DNA from: Bacteroidales bacterium UBA6360
GTDB taxonomy: Bacteria > Bacteroidota > Bacteroidia > Bacteroidales > UBA932
Assembly (NCBI GenBank): GCA_002440085.1
Contig: DJRM01000039.1
Coordinates: forward strand, 1 to 46,684
Length of the DNA stretch: 46,684 nt
Reading direction: 5' to 3'
In this document: positions 27,093 through 35,471 of the stretch, piece after piece
How positions within the stretch are numbered: the first letter of the stretch is position 1
How the letters are laid out: each line of letters begins with the position of its first letter
Made by a program: the position numbers and the translations under genes
The notes under the pieces: generated by a model
Told to the model about the DNA's origin: nothing
The model's input: only the letters and a program-made list of their open reading frames with translations
Databases searched by the model: none

Positions 27093-28676
27093 CTACTTTG
27101 CGGACACGGTCACCGCACCGGCACGCACCCATCCGTCGGCCGTCACATTCTTTGCGGCGGCAGCCGGGCGTATGCCTATGGCGTTGTCCCGCGCCGTGTC
27201 GATGATGCCTACGGCCCAAGTGTAGGCTCCTACTGCAACACCCTTAATCTCGACATCGGTCCTATAGGACGAAATCTCCCCCTTCAGCCATTTTGACAAA
27301 TCCGAGTCGGCTTCCACAAACACCTTGACCGGTTTGTCTTTGCCGTCAAGGAGCGCGACAGCAACCTTGTACTTGTAGTTCCACTGCGGCAGGTTGACGG
27401 GGCAATATCCCCAGCCGAGGTTAGCCCAGCTGTGAGCGACTGTCACCTTGTCCCCGAACTTGACCTTCGCGGGATAAGACACCGAAGTCGGATAGAGCCT
27501 GTAGCCGCCCTCAGCGACGAAACGCTCTACATACTCAAAGGCATTTTCGAACCATGACTTAGTCTCGTCGCCTACACGGAAATCCATTGTGTTGACCTTG
27601 GCCTCCATGGAGGAGCTGAACTCGCCTGCGCGGACATCCTCGGGATGGCCCTTGCGGTAGCCGGCCGGGTCGTTCCAATACGAATGGCTGGAGACAATGT
27701 AGCCGCCCTCCATAAGTATCGGGACCTTGTATACCCATTTCATCGCATAGGCTCTCTCCCAGTCGTTGTAGCCCCATTCCTGATTGTTCATCCCTATGGC
27801 GTCGGAACGCAGGCAGTAACCGTTGTCAAGGGCTATCTGGAGCACATTTTCACTGTCCGGCTGCGGGTTCTTGCCCTCGCTGACAGGATGCCCGATCTGA
27901 CGGTGGTAGTTGATGACGAGCGGAACTTTTGTGAAGTTGTCCGCATACAGCCTCGTTATCCACCGCATCGTCTCGGCCTTGTACTCCGATGTCCTTTCCG
28001 TCACGGCATTGTTCTGCTCGTAGCAGACATTGTGGCCCTCGCCCCACTTTCCAAGTCCGTAGGCATCGATGAACGCCGTCGTCTCAGGATTGTTGAAACG
28101 GGCGGCAAATGCCTTCACAAATGTCTCGTAATGCTTCCTCCATATCGGATCCACGGCAAGCGGAGTCTTGCGGTCCGGATACTTGCTGTCGGACAGCCAA
28201 TATTCGGCCCCGTCGTCAAAGACAAACTGAGGAGTGTTCTCTCTCTGGTCCCTGCCGTCGACGACGACGCGGAACGCTATCGGGAGCCCGAGTTCCTCAG
28301 CCCGCATGACCAGTTTATAGATGCCGCTCGTAGGGTCGTCCCAGGCATACTTGCCCTTTGCCGGATTGAGATTCTTCCAGCCCGTCCTGATGTAGCAGGC
28401 AGAAGCGTAATCCCGGACATAGACTTCCTTCCCGAGTTCCGAAACGTAGAACTTTGTGTCGAAATAGGACGGATCGGCCGTGCCGGAAACATACATGACC
28501 CAGCCGTTGAGCGGATTCCTGAGCACGGTCTTCCTGTCCGGACTTATCTTTACCGTCGTGTTGCCGACAATCCCACCGCCGTTTCCATTGTCTCCGGAAG
28601 GCTCCTTTGCACATGCGCAGGCAGAAACTGCGGCAACAGCCAGCACAAAAATGATGTCTCTAATTGAGAAATTCAT
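27093..28676 (-). CDS. DUF4832-type putative glycosidase lipoprotein (first DUF4832-type gene of the PUL)
   Basis: The 527-residue protein starts with a lipoprotein-type signal peptide (cysteines 20 and 22 in VSACACAKE) and a Gly/Asn-rich linker typical of surface lipoproteins. Residues about 42-395 form the putative barrel and residues about 400-527 the DUF4832 beta-sandwich. Candidate catalytic residues are Glu213 in YGLGKWGE and Glu323 in LMEGGY; the segment IAFRVVVDGRDQ is shared with the GH3-fused module. It is closer to the fused module than to the lipoprotein at 18917-20494. It lies directly downstream of the SusE-like gene, so it may act at the cell surface. No biochemical function is assigned; a glycosidase is inferred from architecture and context. 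Confidence 0.83.
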   Translation of the reverse strand: MNFSIRDIIFVLAVAAVSACACAKEPSGDNGNGGGIVGNTTVKISPDRKTVLRNPLNGWVMYVSGTADPSYFDTKFYVSELGKEVYVRDYASACYIRTGWKNLNPAKGKYAWDDPTSGIYKLVMRAEELGLPIAFRVVVDGRDQRENTPQFVFDDGAEYWLSDSKYPDRKTPLAVDPIWRKHYETFVKAFAARFNNPETTAFIDAYGLGKWGEGHNVCYEQNNAVTERTSEYKAETMRWITRLYADNFTKVPLVINYHRQIGHPVSEGKNPQPDSENVLQIALDNGYCLRSDAIGMNNQEWGYNDWERAYAMKWVYKVPILMEGGYIVSSHSYWNDPAGYRKGHPEDVRAGEFSSSMEAKVNTMDFRVGDETKSWFENAFEYVERFVAEGGYRLYPTSVSYPAKVKFGDKVTVAHSWANLGWGYCPVNLPQWNYKYKVAVALLDGKDKPVKVFVEADSDLSKWLKGEISSYRTDVEIKGVAVGAYTWAVGIIDTARDNAIGIRPAAAAKNVTADGWVRAGAVTVSAK

Positions 28677-28750
28677 TATCAGTCGTCTTTATGTGTACAG
28701 ACCGAGAAAAGCGTTGCGGCTCTTCCCAGTCCATATAGTTAAAACTACAA

Positions 28751-30103
28751 TCAGTCGAAACGAATAAGATTGTTTCTCGCGTCAATGGTAATCCTGCTTA
28801 TTTTGACAGTTGAAGCAGGCTTCCATTTCCTGTTGCTGACAACCGGAACCGTGTCCATCCACTCGCCCATTTTGAGTTCCATGTCGGCCGCAGCAGCCAC
28901 TCCCGGCTCAGATGCAGGGACAAATCCAAGAACCTTGGAGATGAACTTCATTCCGGCTCCGTTCTTGACAGGGTCTTCGCCGCCTGTTCCCTCGCCGGCC
29001 CTGATGTCATCGACCTCGGCAGGTCCCTGGGCGACCTTGACGCAGAGCGCATCCGTCATGTTGAATGAGGCTCCGGACCAGATGAGAATCATAGGATCGA
29101 CCTTTGACACTACAAACGGGAACGCCTTTCCTTTCCAGCTGTCCCAGCCTGTCATCGAGTTGACATAGTAGTTGCCGGCCAGCAGGGTCTTCGTAAGAAT
29201 CCATGAAGCCGGATTCCTGCCCTCGTATGCGAACTCGACAGTCAGCGGCTCAAGCCTGTTCTTCGGAGAGAAGAACTTGACGGTCTTGTTCTCGATGTCG
29301 ATTATGACTCTCCAATAACCCTCTGTAGGTATGTTCCATGCAGGGAGTTTGGCATCCTCCTTAAGTTCCTTGACTACGGCTTTGTACTCCGTGCCGGCCG
29401 GCTTTGAATCCGCCTGTTCTTCGTCAGGGATGTCAACTGTTCCGTCCGCAGGGCAGATATATGAGGTCATTCCCTGATACTCTATAGGAATGGTCACTTC
29501 ACCCGGACGGAGATAAACCTCCTCGGCGTAGATGTAGTCGCTTTCCGGGGTCTTGCCCATCGGTTTCTTTGTGGTGCCGGTCATGGCGTCGCCGGAAAGG
29601 AATATGCGGTCGGCGTCAAAAGTGAGCGGACGGAAAGGACGGACGCTGAAATCAACGGTCCTCACCTCCGGCATAACGTACTTCTCGCCGCCTTCCCACT
29701 TCGCGATGACCTTGAACTGCATGTTCACGGCACGCGAATAGTTCTTGTTCCATTTCTCCACAAGGAGATTCTGGAGTTCCTGAGTCGTGTATTCCTTGGA
29801 GAACACTCCGTCGTCAACGACCTGACGGACAGCATTGCTGAAGTCATTTCCCTCAATGTCAAGGAAAGTAACGTATGTCACCAAATAGTCTTCCGGCATT
29901 TCCCGCGCCGGAGTCCACGAAAATGTCAGGGCGACCTTATCCACCTCCTCGGCGTCAAGAATGACCTCCTGAGCCGATGCTTCGAGAGTCATGGTCTCGA
30001 CCACGTCGTACATACTTCTGTCCGGGCCCTGAAATCCGCCCTTGTCACATGCAGCCAAAGAAAGGAGACCGGCTGCCGCGAATAATATATATCTGTTTCT
30101 CAT
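28751..30103 (-). CDS. SusE-like outer-membrane glycan-binding lipoprotein
   Basis: The 450-residue protein has a lipoprotein signal peptide with Cys19 (LSLAACDKG). Residues about 35-135 match the SusE N-terminal domain (LDAEEVDKVALTFSWTPA; then EYTTQELQNLLVEKW), a fibronectin-like fold. The C-terminal part holds SusE/SusF-type starch-binding-like sandwiches, with GYWRVIIDIENKTVKFFSP and MKLGEWMD. SusE/F proteins sit on the cell surface and bind the glycan, slowing its escape before SusC/D uptake. The position immediately after susD is the classic place for SusE, with a 27-base gap. The glycan bound is unknown. Confidence 0.88.
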   Translation of the reverse strand: MRNRYILFAAAGLLSLAACDKGGFQGPDRSMYDVVETMTLEASAQEVILDAEEVDKVALTFSWTPAREMPEDYLVTYVTFLDIEGNDFSNAVRQVVDDGVFSKEYTTQELQNLLVEKWNKNYSRAVNMQFKVIAKWEGGEKYVMPEVRTVDFSVRPFRPLTFDADRIFLSGDAMTGTTKKPMGKTPESDYIYAEEVYLRPGEVTIPIEYQGMTSYICPADGTVDIPDEEQADSKPAGTEYKAVVKELKEDAKLPAWNIPTEGYWRVIIDIENKTVKFFSPKNRLEPLTVEFAYEGRNPASWILTKTLLAGNYYVNSMTGWDSWKGKAFPFVVSKVDPMILIWSGASFNMTDALCVKVAQGPAEVDDIRAGEGTGGEDPVKNGAGMKFISKVLGFVPASEPGVAAAADMELKMGEWMDTVPVVSNRKWKPASTVKISRITIDARNNLIRFD

Positions 30104-30130
30104 ATCAATAACTCTTTAAGTCGTAAGCAG

Positions 30131-32074
30131 CTACCACTCAGGGAACTGACGGAGATTTACGTTCTTGTCAATGTCGTCCTGAGGAATCGGCCACCAATAG
30201 CTGATGAAACGGCGTGTCTGGTACTGTGTTCTCTTGTAGTAGTCATCCCTGTCGGACTTTGTCGCGCGTGAGTCCATTCCGTAGAAAGGCCCGTTGAGAA
30301 CAGTGGCCGCCTCTTTCCAGCGGCGCAGGTCGTCGAAGCGGTTGCCGGCCTCGCAGTTGAGTTCGACACGCCTTTCCCTGTGGATGAGGTCGCGGAGAGT
30401 CTCGCCGTCAGCCGGCGGAGCTATCATCTCGACACCGTCGGAATCTACGCCTGTACCATACTGAGGAATGCCCGCCCTTTCCCTGATTTTGTTTACATAA
30501 GCGAGTATCTCTTCCTTGTTGGCGCCATAGGTTCCCTTTGCGATGCTGTACTCATTCAGGCACTCCGCATATGAGAGATATGCCTCTGCAAGACGGTAGA
30601 TGGCTCCGTGGCGCGTCTTGTACTTTCCGGAGCCGTCGCTCGGAATGGCTGACGGATCGACCATTTTTCTCACGAGATAGCCCGCCGTTGGAGAATCATG
30701 GCTCGGCCCGCCGTCTTGTCCACCGGAGAAGAAGTCTGTGTACTTATTGGATGACTTATGCTTATCCTTGCCCCAGTGATACTGCTCGTTGTAGAGAACT
30801 GAGATGTAGAATCTCGGCTCACGGTTGCAGTACATGTTGTAGGTGCCCTTTGTCGTAATCACATGATTGGTCTTCTGACCCTCGACGGCGCCCTGCTCTG
30901 CATAGAAGTACTTGGTGTCATCCTTGTAGTCCACCGTTGAATAGCCGGTCTCAGTGTAACCGGATGCAGGGTTAATTACAGGCTGTCCGTCAGCACCGTA
31001 TCCGGTGATAGGAACAAGTCCGTTGTTCATGAAAAACGCGTCCACAAGGTTCTGGGTCACGCCGATGGCACCCGCACCGCCCATGCTTCGAGGATTGCAT
31101 TGCCTGTCAAAGTATGCGCCGCTGTCGTATGTCTTGGGGAATATGACTTCATGATTTCCCTGATCCCAACGCATGAGGACAGCGTTCATGTAGGACATAT
31201 ACGGGTCAACCGTACCATTGTCAAGCCGCTCGACATAGAGTTCATAACCATTGTCCTTCGCGGCCTCGATGACTTCCATGTTGGCGTCGGCGGCGGCTCT
31301 CCACCTCTCCGGGTCGAACTCCGTGCTGAACAGAGGAGTTCCGTCGCAGTTGACCATCCCTGCAAGGTCCGGATTGCCGTTCACAAGCGGGCTGGCAGCG
31401 AAGGTGAGCAGACGGGCGCGGATGGCGAGGCACATGACGGATGTGGCACGACCATACTTGTTTGCCTCCTCGTATGAAGCGGGCAGGATCTCGGAAGTCT
31501 CCTTAAGCTCCTGAGCCACCCAGTCCACTACATCATAGAAAGGAGCCTGCTTGAGCTGCATGTCGAAAGCGTTCGTTCCCTGAGCCGGTCCCGTAATCAT
31601 CGGAACGGCGCCATAGGTCGTCACAAGCATTGCATGATAGTACGCAATGAAGAAACGGCATTCGGCCTTCATCCACTCTATCTCCTTTGCGGAGACATCG
31701 AAAAGCGGATGGGCGTTCTCAATGAAGATGTAGGCAGAGCGGATTCTCTTGGAGAACTCTTTCCAGTAACTGATGATGCCGCCCTGAGCAGGGGTGAAGT
31801 TACCGTTCTGATAGAGAATGGCCTTGAAGCCCTGAGATTCCCAGCCCACAGGAGGCGTGAGGTCATCGGCGATGGCGATGGCACCGTCATAGTGATAGAA
31901 TGTCGGAATGCCGTTGTAGATGTAGGCAAGCCAGCGCTCAAGGTTGTTCCTATTCTCGAATGCAGTCTTGAGATCCAGCTGGTCGTCCGGCTGCTTGTCA
32001 AGATAGTCACAGGACACAGCCGAGAAAACGGCGATGAAGCCTGCAACCAGATATGATAATTTAAGATTTTTCAT
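30131..32074 (-). CDS. susD: SusD/RagB-family outer-membrane glycan-binding lipoprotein
   Basis: With the ATG at 32074 (a GTG at 32077 lies one codon earlier) the protein has 647 residues and a lipoprotein signal peptide ending AVSCDYLDKQP. The family pattern is clear: the N-terminal DYLDKQP...F..LERWLAYIYNG segment, tetratricopeptide-like helices, ICLAIRARLL-type core helices (MCLAIRARLLTFAASPLVNG), and the C-terminal LRDLIHRERRVELNCEAGNRF signature. It ends with the common ...NVNLRQFPEW. SusD caps the SusC channel as a lid and binds the incoming oligosaccharide at the cell surface. Length is slightly above the usual 500-620. It follows susC after 12 bases and must be co-transcribed. The gene symbol names the family, not the starch system. 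Confidence 0.96.
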   Translation of the reverse strand: MKNLKLSYLVAGFIAVFSAVSCDYLDKQPDDQLDLKTAFENRNNLERWLAYIYNGIPTFYHYDGAIAIADDLTPPVGWESQGFKAILYQNGNFTPAQGGIISYWKEFSKRIRSAYIFIENAHPLFDVSAKEIEWMKAECRFFIAYYHAMLVTTYGAVPMITGPAQGTNAFDMQLKQAPFYDVVDWVAQELKETSEILPASYEEANKYGRATSVMCLAIRARLLTFAASPLVNGNPDLAGMVNCDGTPLFSTEFDPERWRAAADANMEVIEAAKDNGYELYVERLDNGTVDPYMSYMNAVLMRWDQGNHEVIFPKTYDSGAYFDRQCNPRSMGGAGAIGVTQNLVDAFFMNNGLVPITGYGADGQPVINPASGYTETGYSTVDYKDDTKYFYAEQGAVEGQKTNHVITTKGTYNMYCNREPRFYISVLYNEQYHWGKDKHKSSNKYTDFFSGGQDGGPSHDSPTAGYLVRKMVDPSAIPSDGSGKYKTRHGAIYRLAEAYLSYAECLNEYSIAKGTYGANKEEILAYVNKIRERAGIPQYGTGVDSDGVEMIAPPADGETLRDLIHRERRVELNCEAGNRFDDLRRWKEAATVLNGPFYGMDSRATKSDRDDYYKRTQYQTRRFISYWWPIPQDDIDKNVNLRQFPEW

Positions 32075-32086
32075 CACGAAATGATT

Positions 32087-35000
32087 TTAGAATTTGAATT
32101 CAAGACCGGCGGAAATTGACTTCATGACCGGATAGGCCGCGCCTGTGTTGGAGGCGAGCTCAGGATCCCAAAGCTTGAACTTCGAGAAAGTAAGCAGGTT
32201 AGTCCCGCGCAGATAAACCCGCGCACTGGAAATGAATGACCTCTCCGCAAACTTCTTCGGAAGAGAATATCCGATTTCGATATTCTTGAGTCTGAGGAAG
32301 CTCATGTCCTTGAGCCACCATGTAGAAGCCTGGCTGTTGTTCGCGTTCACGCCGTAGTCAAGACGCGGATAGAACACGTCCTGGCTCGGATTCTCTTCCG
32401 TCCAACGGTCGGTGTAGTTCGTGAAGATGTTGTAGGTAGTACCCTTATTGGAAGCCGGAATGATGTTCCCGGAAAGGATGTTCCAAGTCTTTCCCACTCC
32501 CTGGAAGAGAGCCGAAATGTCAAGGTCTTTCCATGAGAACGTGAATCCGAAGCCGTATACCATCTCAGGGTTCTTGGTGCCTCCGATAGGTGACTTGTCA
32601 TAGACGTCAATCTTGCCGTCCCCGTTCACATCCTTGTACTTTATGTCACCAGGACGCACCTTCGACACGAGCGTGACTGTCGGGAGATCCGGACGAAGTA
32701 TTCCGTTCTCGACATCAACGAAATCGTCGTAGGTGTAGAGTCCCTCATCGATATATCCGAAGAGCTGTCCCACAGGATGCCCCGTCTCGGCCCTGTTGGT
32801 GCCTACCACGGCTGCCGGCTCGTCCATCTCAAGAATGGTGTTGTGGGCGTATGTGAACGTTCCCATCGCGCTTACGAAGAAATCGCGTCCGAACTGTTTT
32901 CTGATGTTCAGAGAAAGGTCAACACCCTGGTTCTTCACACGTCCGAAGTTTTGCCAAGGAGACTTGATGAATCCGGCGGTCATCGGAATGGAAGTCCTCT
33001 CCATGAAGATGTTGTTTCTGCGTTCATCGAAGAAGTCCACCTGAAAATCCGCGACTCCGTCCAAAAGGCCGATTTCAAAGCCGACGTCAGCCTTGTTTAC
33101 CTTCTCCCATGTAAGATCCGGGACGGCGAAGTCGCCTTCCGCCATACCATTCTTGTTATAGTTGGACTCATATCCCCATCTGTACTCGCCAAGCGTATTC
33201 CAGTCGTCAGTGATGGTCGAGAGGTAGGCGAAACGGCGTCCGTCAAGGGAGGCGTTACCCGTCTGTCCGTATGATGCGCGCAGTTTCAGCTTGGAAAGCA
33301 CATGCTTGGCATTTGCCATGAACGGTTCCTCTGAAATGACCCATCCGAGGGCTCCGGAAGGGAAGAAGCCGTATCTCTTGCCCGGCGCGAAGTTCTCAGA
33401 ACCGTTGTAGCCGAAGTTGAACTCCGCGACATACCTGCTGTCGTATGTGTATGAAGCCCTTCCGGCAAGGCCCTGGTTCCTGTACGGGAGCTTTCCTCCG
33501 TTGTCATAATTTCTTCTGTTGAAGAGGAGGAGACCGGAGACGGCATGCTTGCGGTTGAATGTCCGGTCGTATGTGGCAGCAGCCTCAAGATAGACGCTCT
33601 TGTTGCCGAATGTTCCTGAAGACGAGTGCCCGAGCGTGTTGCTTCCGTTGGACTTTACTGTAAGAATGAGAGAACCGTCCTCATTACGTCCGGATGCCGG
33701 ATTATATATGGTCGGGTTCATCGTGCGGCTCACTGTGCCTGTAGAGTAGCGGTCAAACGAGAATGATGCCCTGACCTTGAGACCTTCGGTGAGGAACTTG
33801 AGATCCTGCTCAAGCGTAACGAGCGTCTCAATCTTGCTGGCAGTTGTCCTATTGTAACCTCTCTGCGTGGCCATAGCCCACACATTGGACTCCTCGGTTC
33901 CGGCAATCTCTCCAGTCGAGTACTGAACCGGAAACTTAAAAGGAACCGCCCTGAAGGCACGGTTGAAGATCTCGCTCACGCTGTCCGGCGTGGAGTTGCG
34001 TTCCTGCATATAGCCGCCGATGTTGATGCGGAGCTTTGTAGTGTTTGTAATCTTGATGTCGACATTGCTCCTGACATTGTAGCGCTGCAGCTTTATCGAC
34101 GGATCCCATTCCTTGGACTTGTCACGCGTAAGAATTCCGTCCTCATTATAGAAGGCGCACACCATCGAGTATATCACCCTTTCATTACCGCCGCTGATTT
34201 CTGCGGTGACACGCTGGTTGTCAGCCCAATTCTTTGATATTGCTTGAATCCAATTCACATCAGGATAAATGTCCGGATCGTAACCCGCCCTTGTCTTGGC
34301 AATCTGGTCGGTGTACATAGGAAGCGAGCCTGTGTCCACAAGTACGTCGTCAAGAAGCTGCATATAGTCAGCCGCACCGATATACGATGGGAGCTTTACC
34401 GGCCGGGTGCCTGCAAATTCCGCCTTTATTGTCACTTTCGGCTTTCCAGCCTCACCGCGTTTGGTGTTGATCAGTATGACACCGTTCGCACCGCGAACAC
34501 CATACACGGCGCTCGCGGCCGCATCCTTAAGCACGGAGAACGACGCGATTTCCTCCGCGTCAATCGTGTCGAGGCTTCTCTCTATTCCATCCACAAGCAC
34601 GAGAGGATCACCACCGACTCCCTGGAAAGTGGAGATACCGCGAATCCAGAAAGTGGAGTTGTCATAGCCCGGTTCACCCGAACGCTGGATGGCAAGTACG
34701 CCAGCCACGTTTCCTGCAAGGTTGTTCGTCAATGAACGCGAAGTGGAGACCTTGAGGGCAGACGGCTCAACAGTGGTGATTGACGCGACGACGGACTCCT
34801 TTTTCTGAGTACCATAAGCGACGACCACTGCGTCATCCAACTGTCCGATGTCCTCCACAAGCTCGACATTGACAACCTTTCGCTCGCCTACTGTCTCTTC
34901 CTTTGTCACATAACCGACAAAATCGAAGACCAGCACTGTCCACTTGTCGGGAACAACGATGGAATAATTACCGTCAATATCAGTGATTGCGTTGACGGAC

Positions 35001-35182
35001 TTGTTGTTTTTGGCATAGACTGTGGCAGCAACAAGAGGCTCACCCTTTTCGTCCGTGACATTACCGATTACTCTCAAACCGGCGCCGTCCTGCGCAAGAG
35101 CTGCCACTATACCCCCCCCCACGAGCAAGAACGCCGTCAGGAAGCCACGTCTCAAAACATTTGAAAATTTGCTTGAAAACAT
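32087..35182 (-). CDS. susC: SusC/RagA-family TonB-linked outer-membrane transporter
   Basis: The 1031-residue protein imports oligosaccharides across the outer membrane with energy from TonB. A signal peptide (residues 1-31, ending AALAQ) is followed by a carboxypeptidase-regulatory-like domain (about 37-115; VIGNVTDEKGEPLVAATV). Next come the plug (about 120-240; DAVVVAYGTQKKESVVAS, SVLKDAAASAVYGVRGANG) and the barrel, which ends AGLEFKF. No anti-sigma-interacting N-terminal extension is present, which fits control by an HTCS rather than an ECF/anti-sigma pair. The signal-peptide codons for Val21-Gly24 contain an uninterrupted run of nine G (minus strand, 35112-35120). It is the first gene of the PUL, with the proposed HTCS operator about 75 bases upstream. 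Confidence 0.97.
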   Translation of the reverse strand: MFSSKFSNVLRRGFLTAFLLVGGGIVAALAQDGAGLRVIGNVTDEKGEPLVAATVYAKNNKSVNAITDIDGNYSIVVPDKWTVLVFDFVGYVTKEETVGERKVVNVELVEDIGQLDDAVVVAYGTQKKESVVASITTVEPSALKVSTSRSLTNNLAGNVAGVLAIQRSGEPGYDNSTFWIRGISTFQGVGGDPLVLVDGIERSLDTIDAEEIASFSVLKDAAASAVYGVRGANGVILINTKRGEAGKPKVTIKAEFAGTRPVKLPSYIGAADYMQLLDDVLVDTGSLPMYTDQIAKTRAGYDPDIYPDVNWIQAISKNWADNQRVTAEISGGNERVIYSMVCAFYNEDGILTRDKSKEWDPSIKLQRYNVRSNVDIKITNTTKLRINIGGYMQERNSTPDSVSEIFNRAFRAVPFKFPVQYSTGEIAGTEESNVWAMATQRGYNRTTASKIETLVTLEQDLKFLTEGLKVRASFSFDRYSTGTVSRTMNPTIYNPASGRNEDGSLILTVKSNGSNTLGHSSSGTFGNKSVYLEAAATYDRTFNRKHAVSGLLLFNRRNYDNGGKLPYRNQGLAGRASYTYDSRYVAEFNFGYNGSENFAPGKRYGFFPSGALGWVISEEPFMANAKHVLSKLKLRASYGQTGNASLDGRRFAYLSTITDDWNTLGEYRWGYESNYNKNGMAEGDFAVPDLTWEKVNKADVGFEIGLLDGVADFQVDFFDERRNNIFMERTSIPMTAGFIKSPWQNFGRVKNQGVDLSLNIRKQFGRDFFVSAMGTFTYAHNTILEMDEPAAVVGTNRAETGHPVGQLFGYIDEGLYTYDDFVDVENGILRPDLPTVTLVSKVRPGDIKYKDVNGDGKIDVYDKSPIGGTKNPEMVYGFGFTFSWKDLDISALFQGVGKTWNILSGNIIPASNKGTTYNIFTNYTDRWTEENPSQDVFYPRLDYGVNANNSQASTWWLKDMSFLRLKNIEIGYSLPKKFAERSFISSARVYLRGTNLLTFSKFKLWDPELASNTGAAYPVMKSISAGLEFKF
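35112..35120 (-). repeat. Homopolymeric G9 tract in the susC signal peptide
   Basis: Nine consecutive C on the plus strand (G on the coding strand) fall in codons 21-24 of susC. A gain or loss of one base would shift the reading frame inside the signal peptide. It is also a place where a read or assembly error is possible. Confidence 0.9.
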
Positions 35183-35210
35183 AATAAGTGGTTTGGTTAT
35201 TATTCTTTTG

Positions 35211-35218
35211 CAAATTTC
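35211..35218 (-). promoter_or_regulatory. Putative -7-like element for susC
   Basis: GAAATTTG differs from the Bacteroidota -7 consensus TAnnTTTG at the first base only. No -33 TTTG is found at the right spacing, as expected for an activator-dependent promoter. It lies 36 bases from the proposed HTCS operator, close to the 34 bases seen at the HTCS promoter. Confidence 0.45.
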
Positions 35219-35254
35219 CCCAAAATGCCCAATACTGATATGTGGTTATTATCC

Positions 35255-35280
35255 GAAAATGGTTCAATTTTGTACGAACC
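35255..35280 (-). promoter_or_regulatory. Proposed HTCS operator, copy upstream of susC
   Basis: This is a 26-bp element whose plus-strand core is GGTTCAATTTTGTACGAACC, an inverted repeat with perfect 5-bp arms and a 10-base spacer. The near-identical copy at 18852-18877 lies upstream of the HTCS gene in the same orientation. The position upstream of the first PUL gene fits binding of an activator. The link to this HTCS is inferred. Confidence 0.65.
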
Positions 35281-35315
35281 GCTCCACAGCCCCCTCCAAG
35301 GCACAAAAGTCCGTA

Positions 35316-35357
35316 TTAAAAAAACAGTGTCGGCAAGAAAGTTTCCTGCCAACACTG
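35316..35357 (-). terminator. Rho-independent terminator downstream of fbaA
   Basis: On the minus strand a long hairpin (outer arms CAGTGT/ACACTG at 35325-35330 and 35352-35357, inner arms TGCC/GGCA, one mismatch) is followed by seven T (35318-35324). It separates fbaA from the PUL promoter region. The 111 bases between the fbaA stop and this hairpin hold no credible gene. Confidence 0.85.
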
Positions 35358-35471
35358 CTATGATTAATCCAGAGAAAAAGGGGATGCATAAAAGGATGGG
35401 ATGCAAGGCGGATGGTGAGGATTTCATCAAGACATCCAACGCAGCAGACCGCCCTTTAGGCGCCCCGCCCC

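Noticed and set aside
35200..35439. Possible 79-residue minus-strand protein with a hydrophobic N-terminus between fbaA and susC
   Set aside because: The frame runs through the fbaA terminator hairpin and the proposed HTCS operator, and the hydrophobic stretch comes from a T-rich tract.
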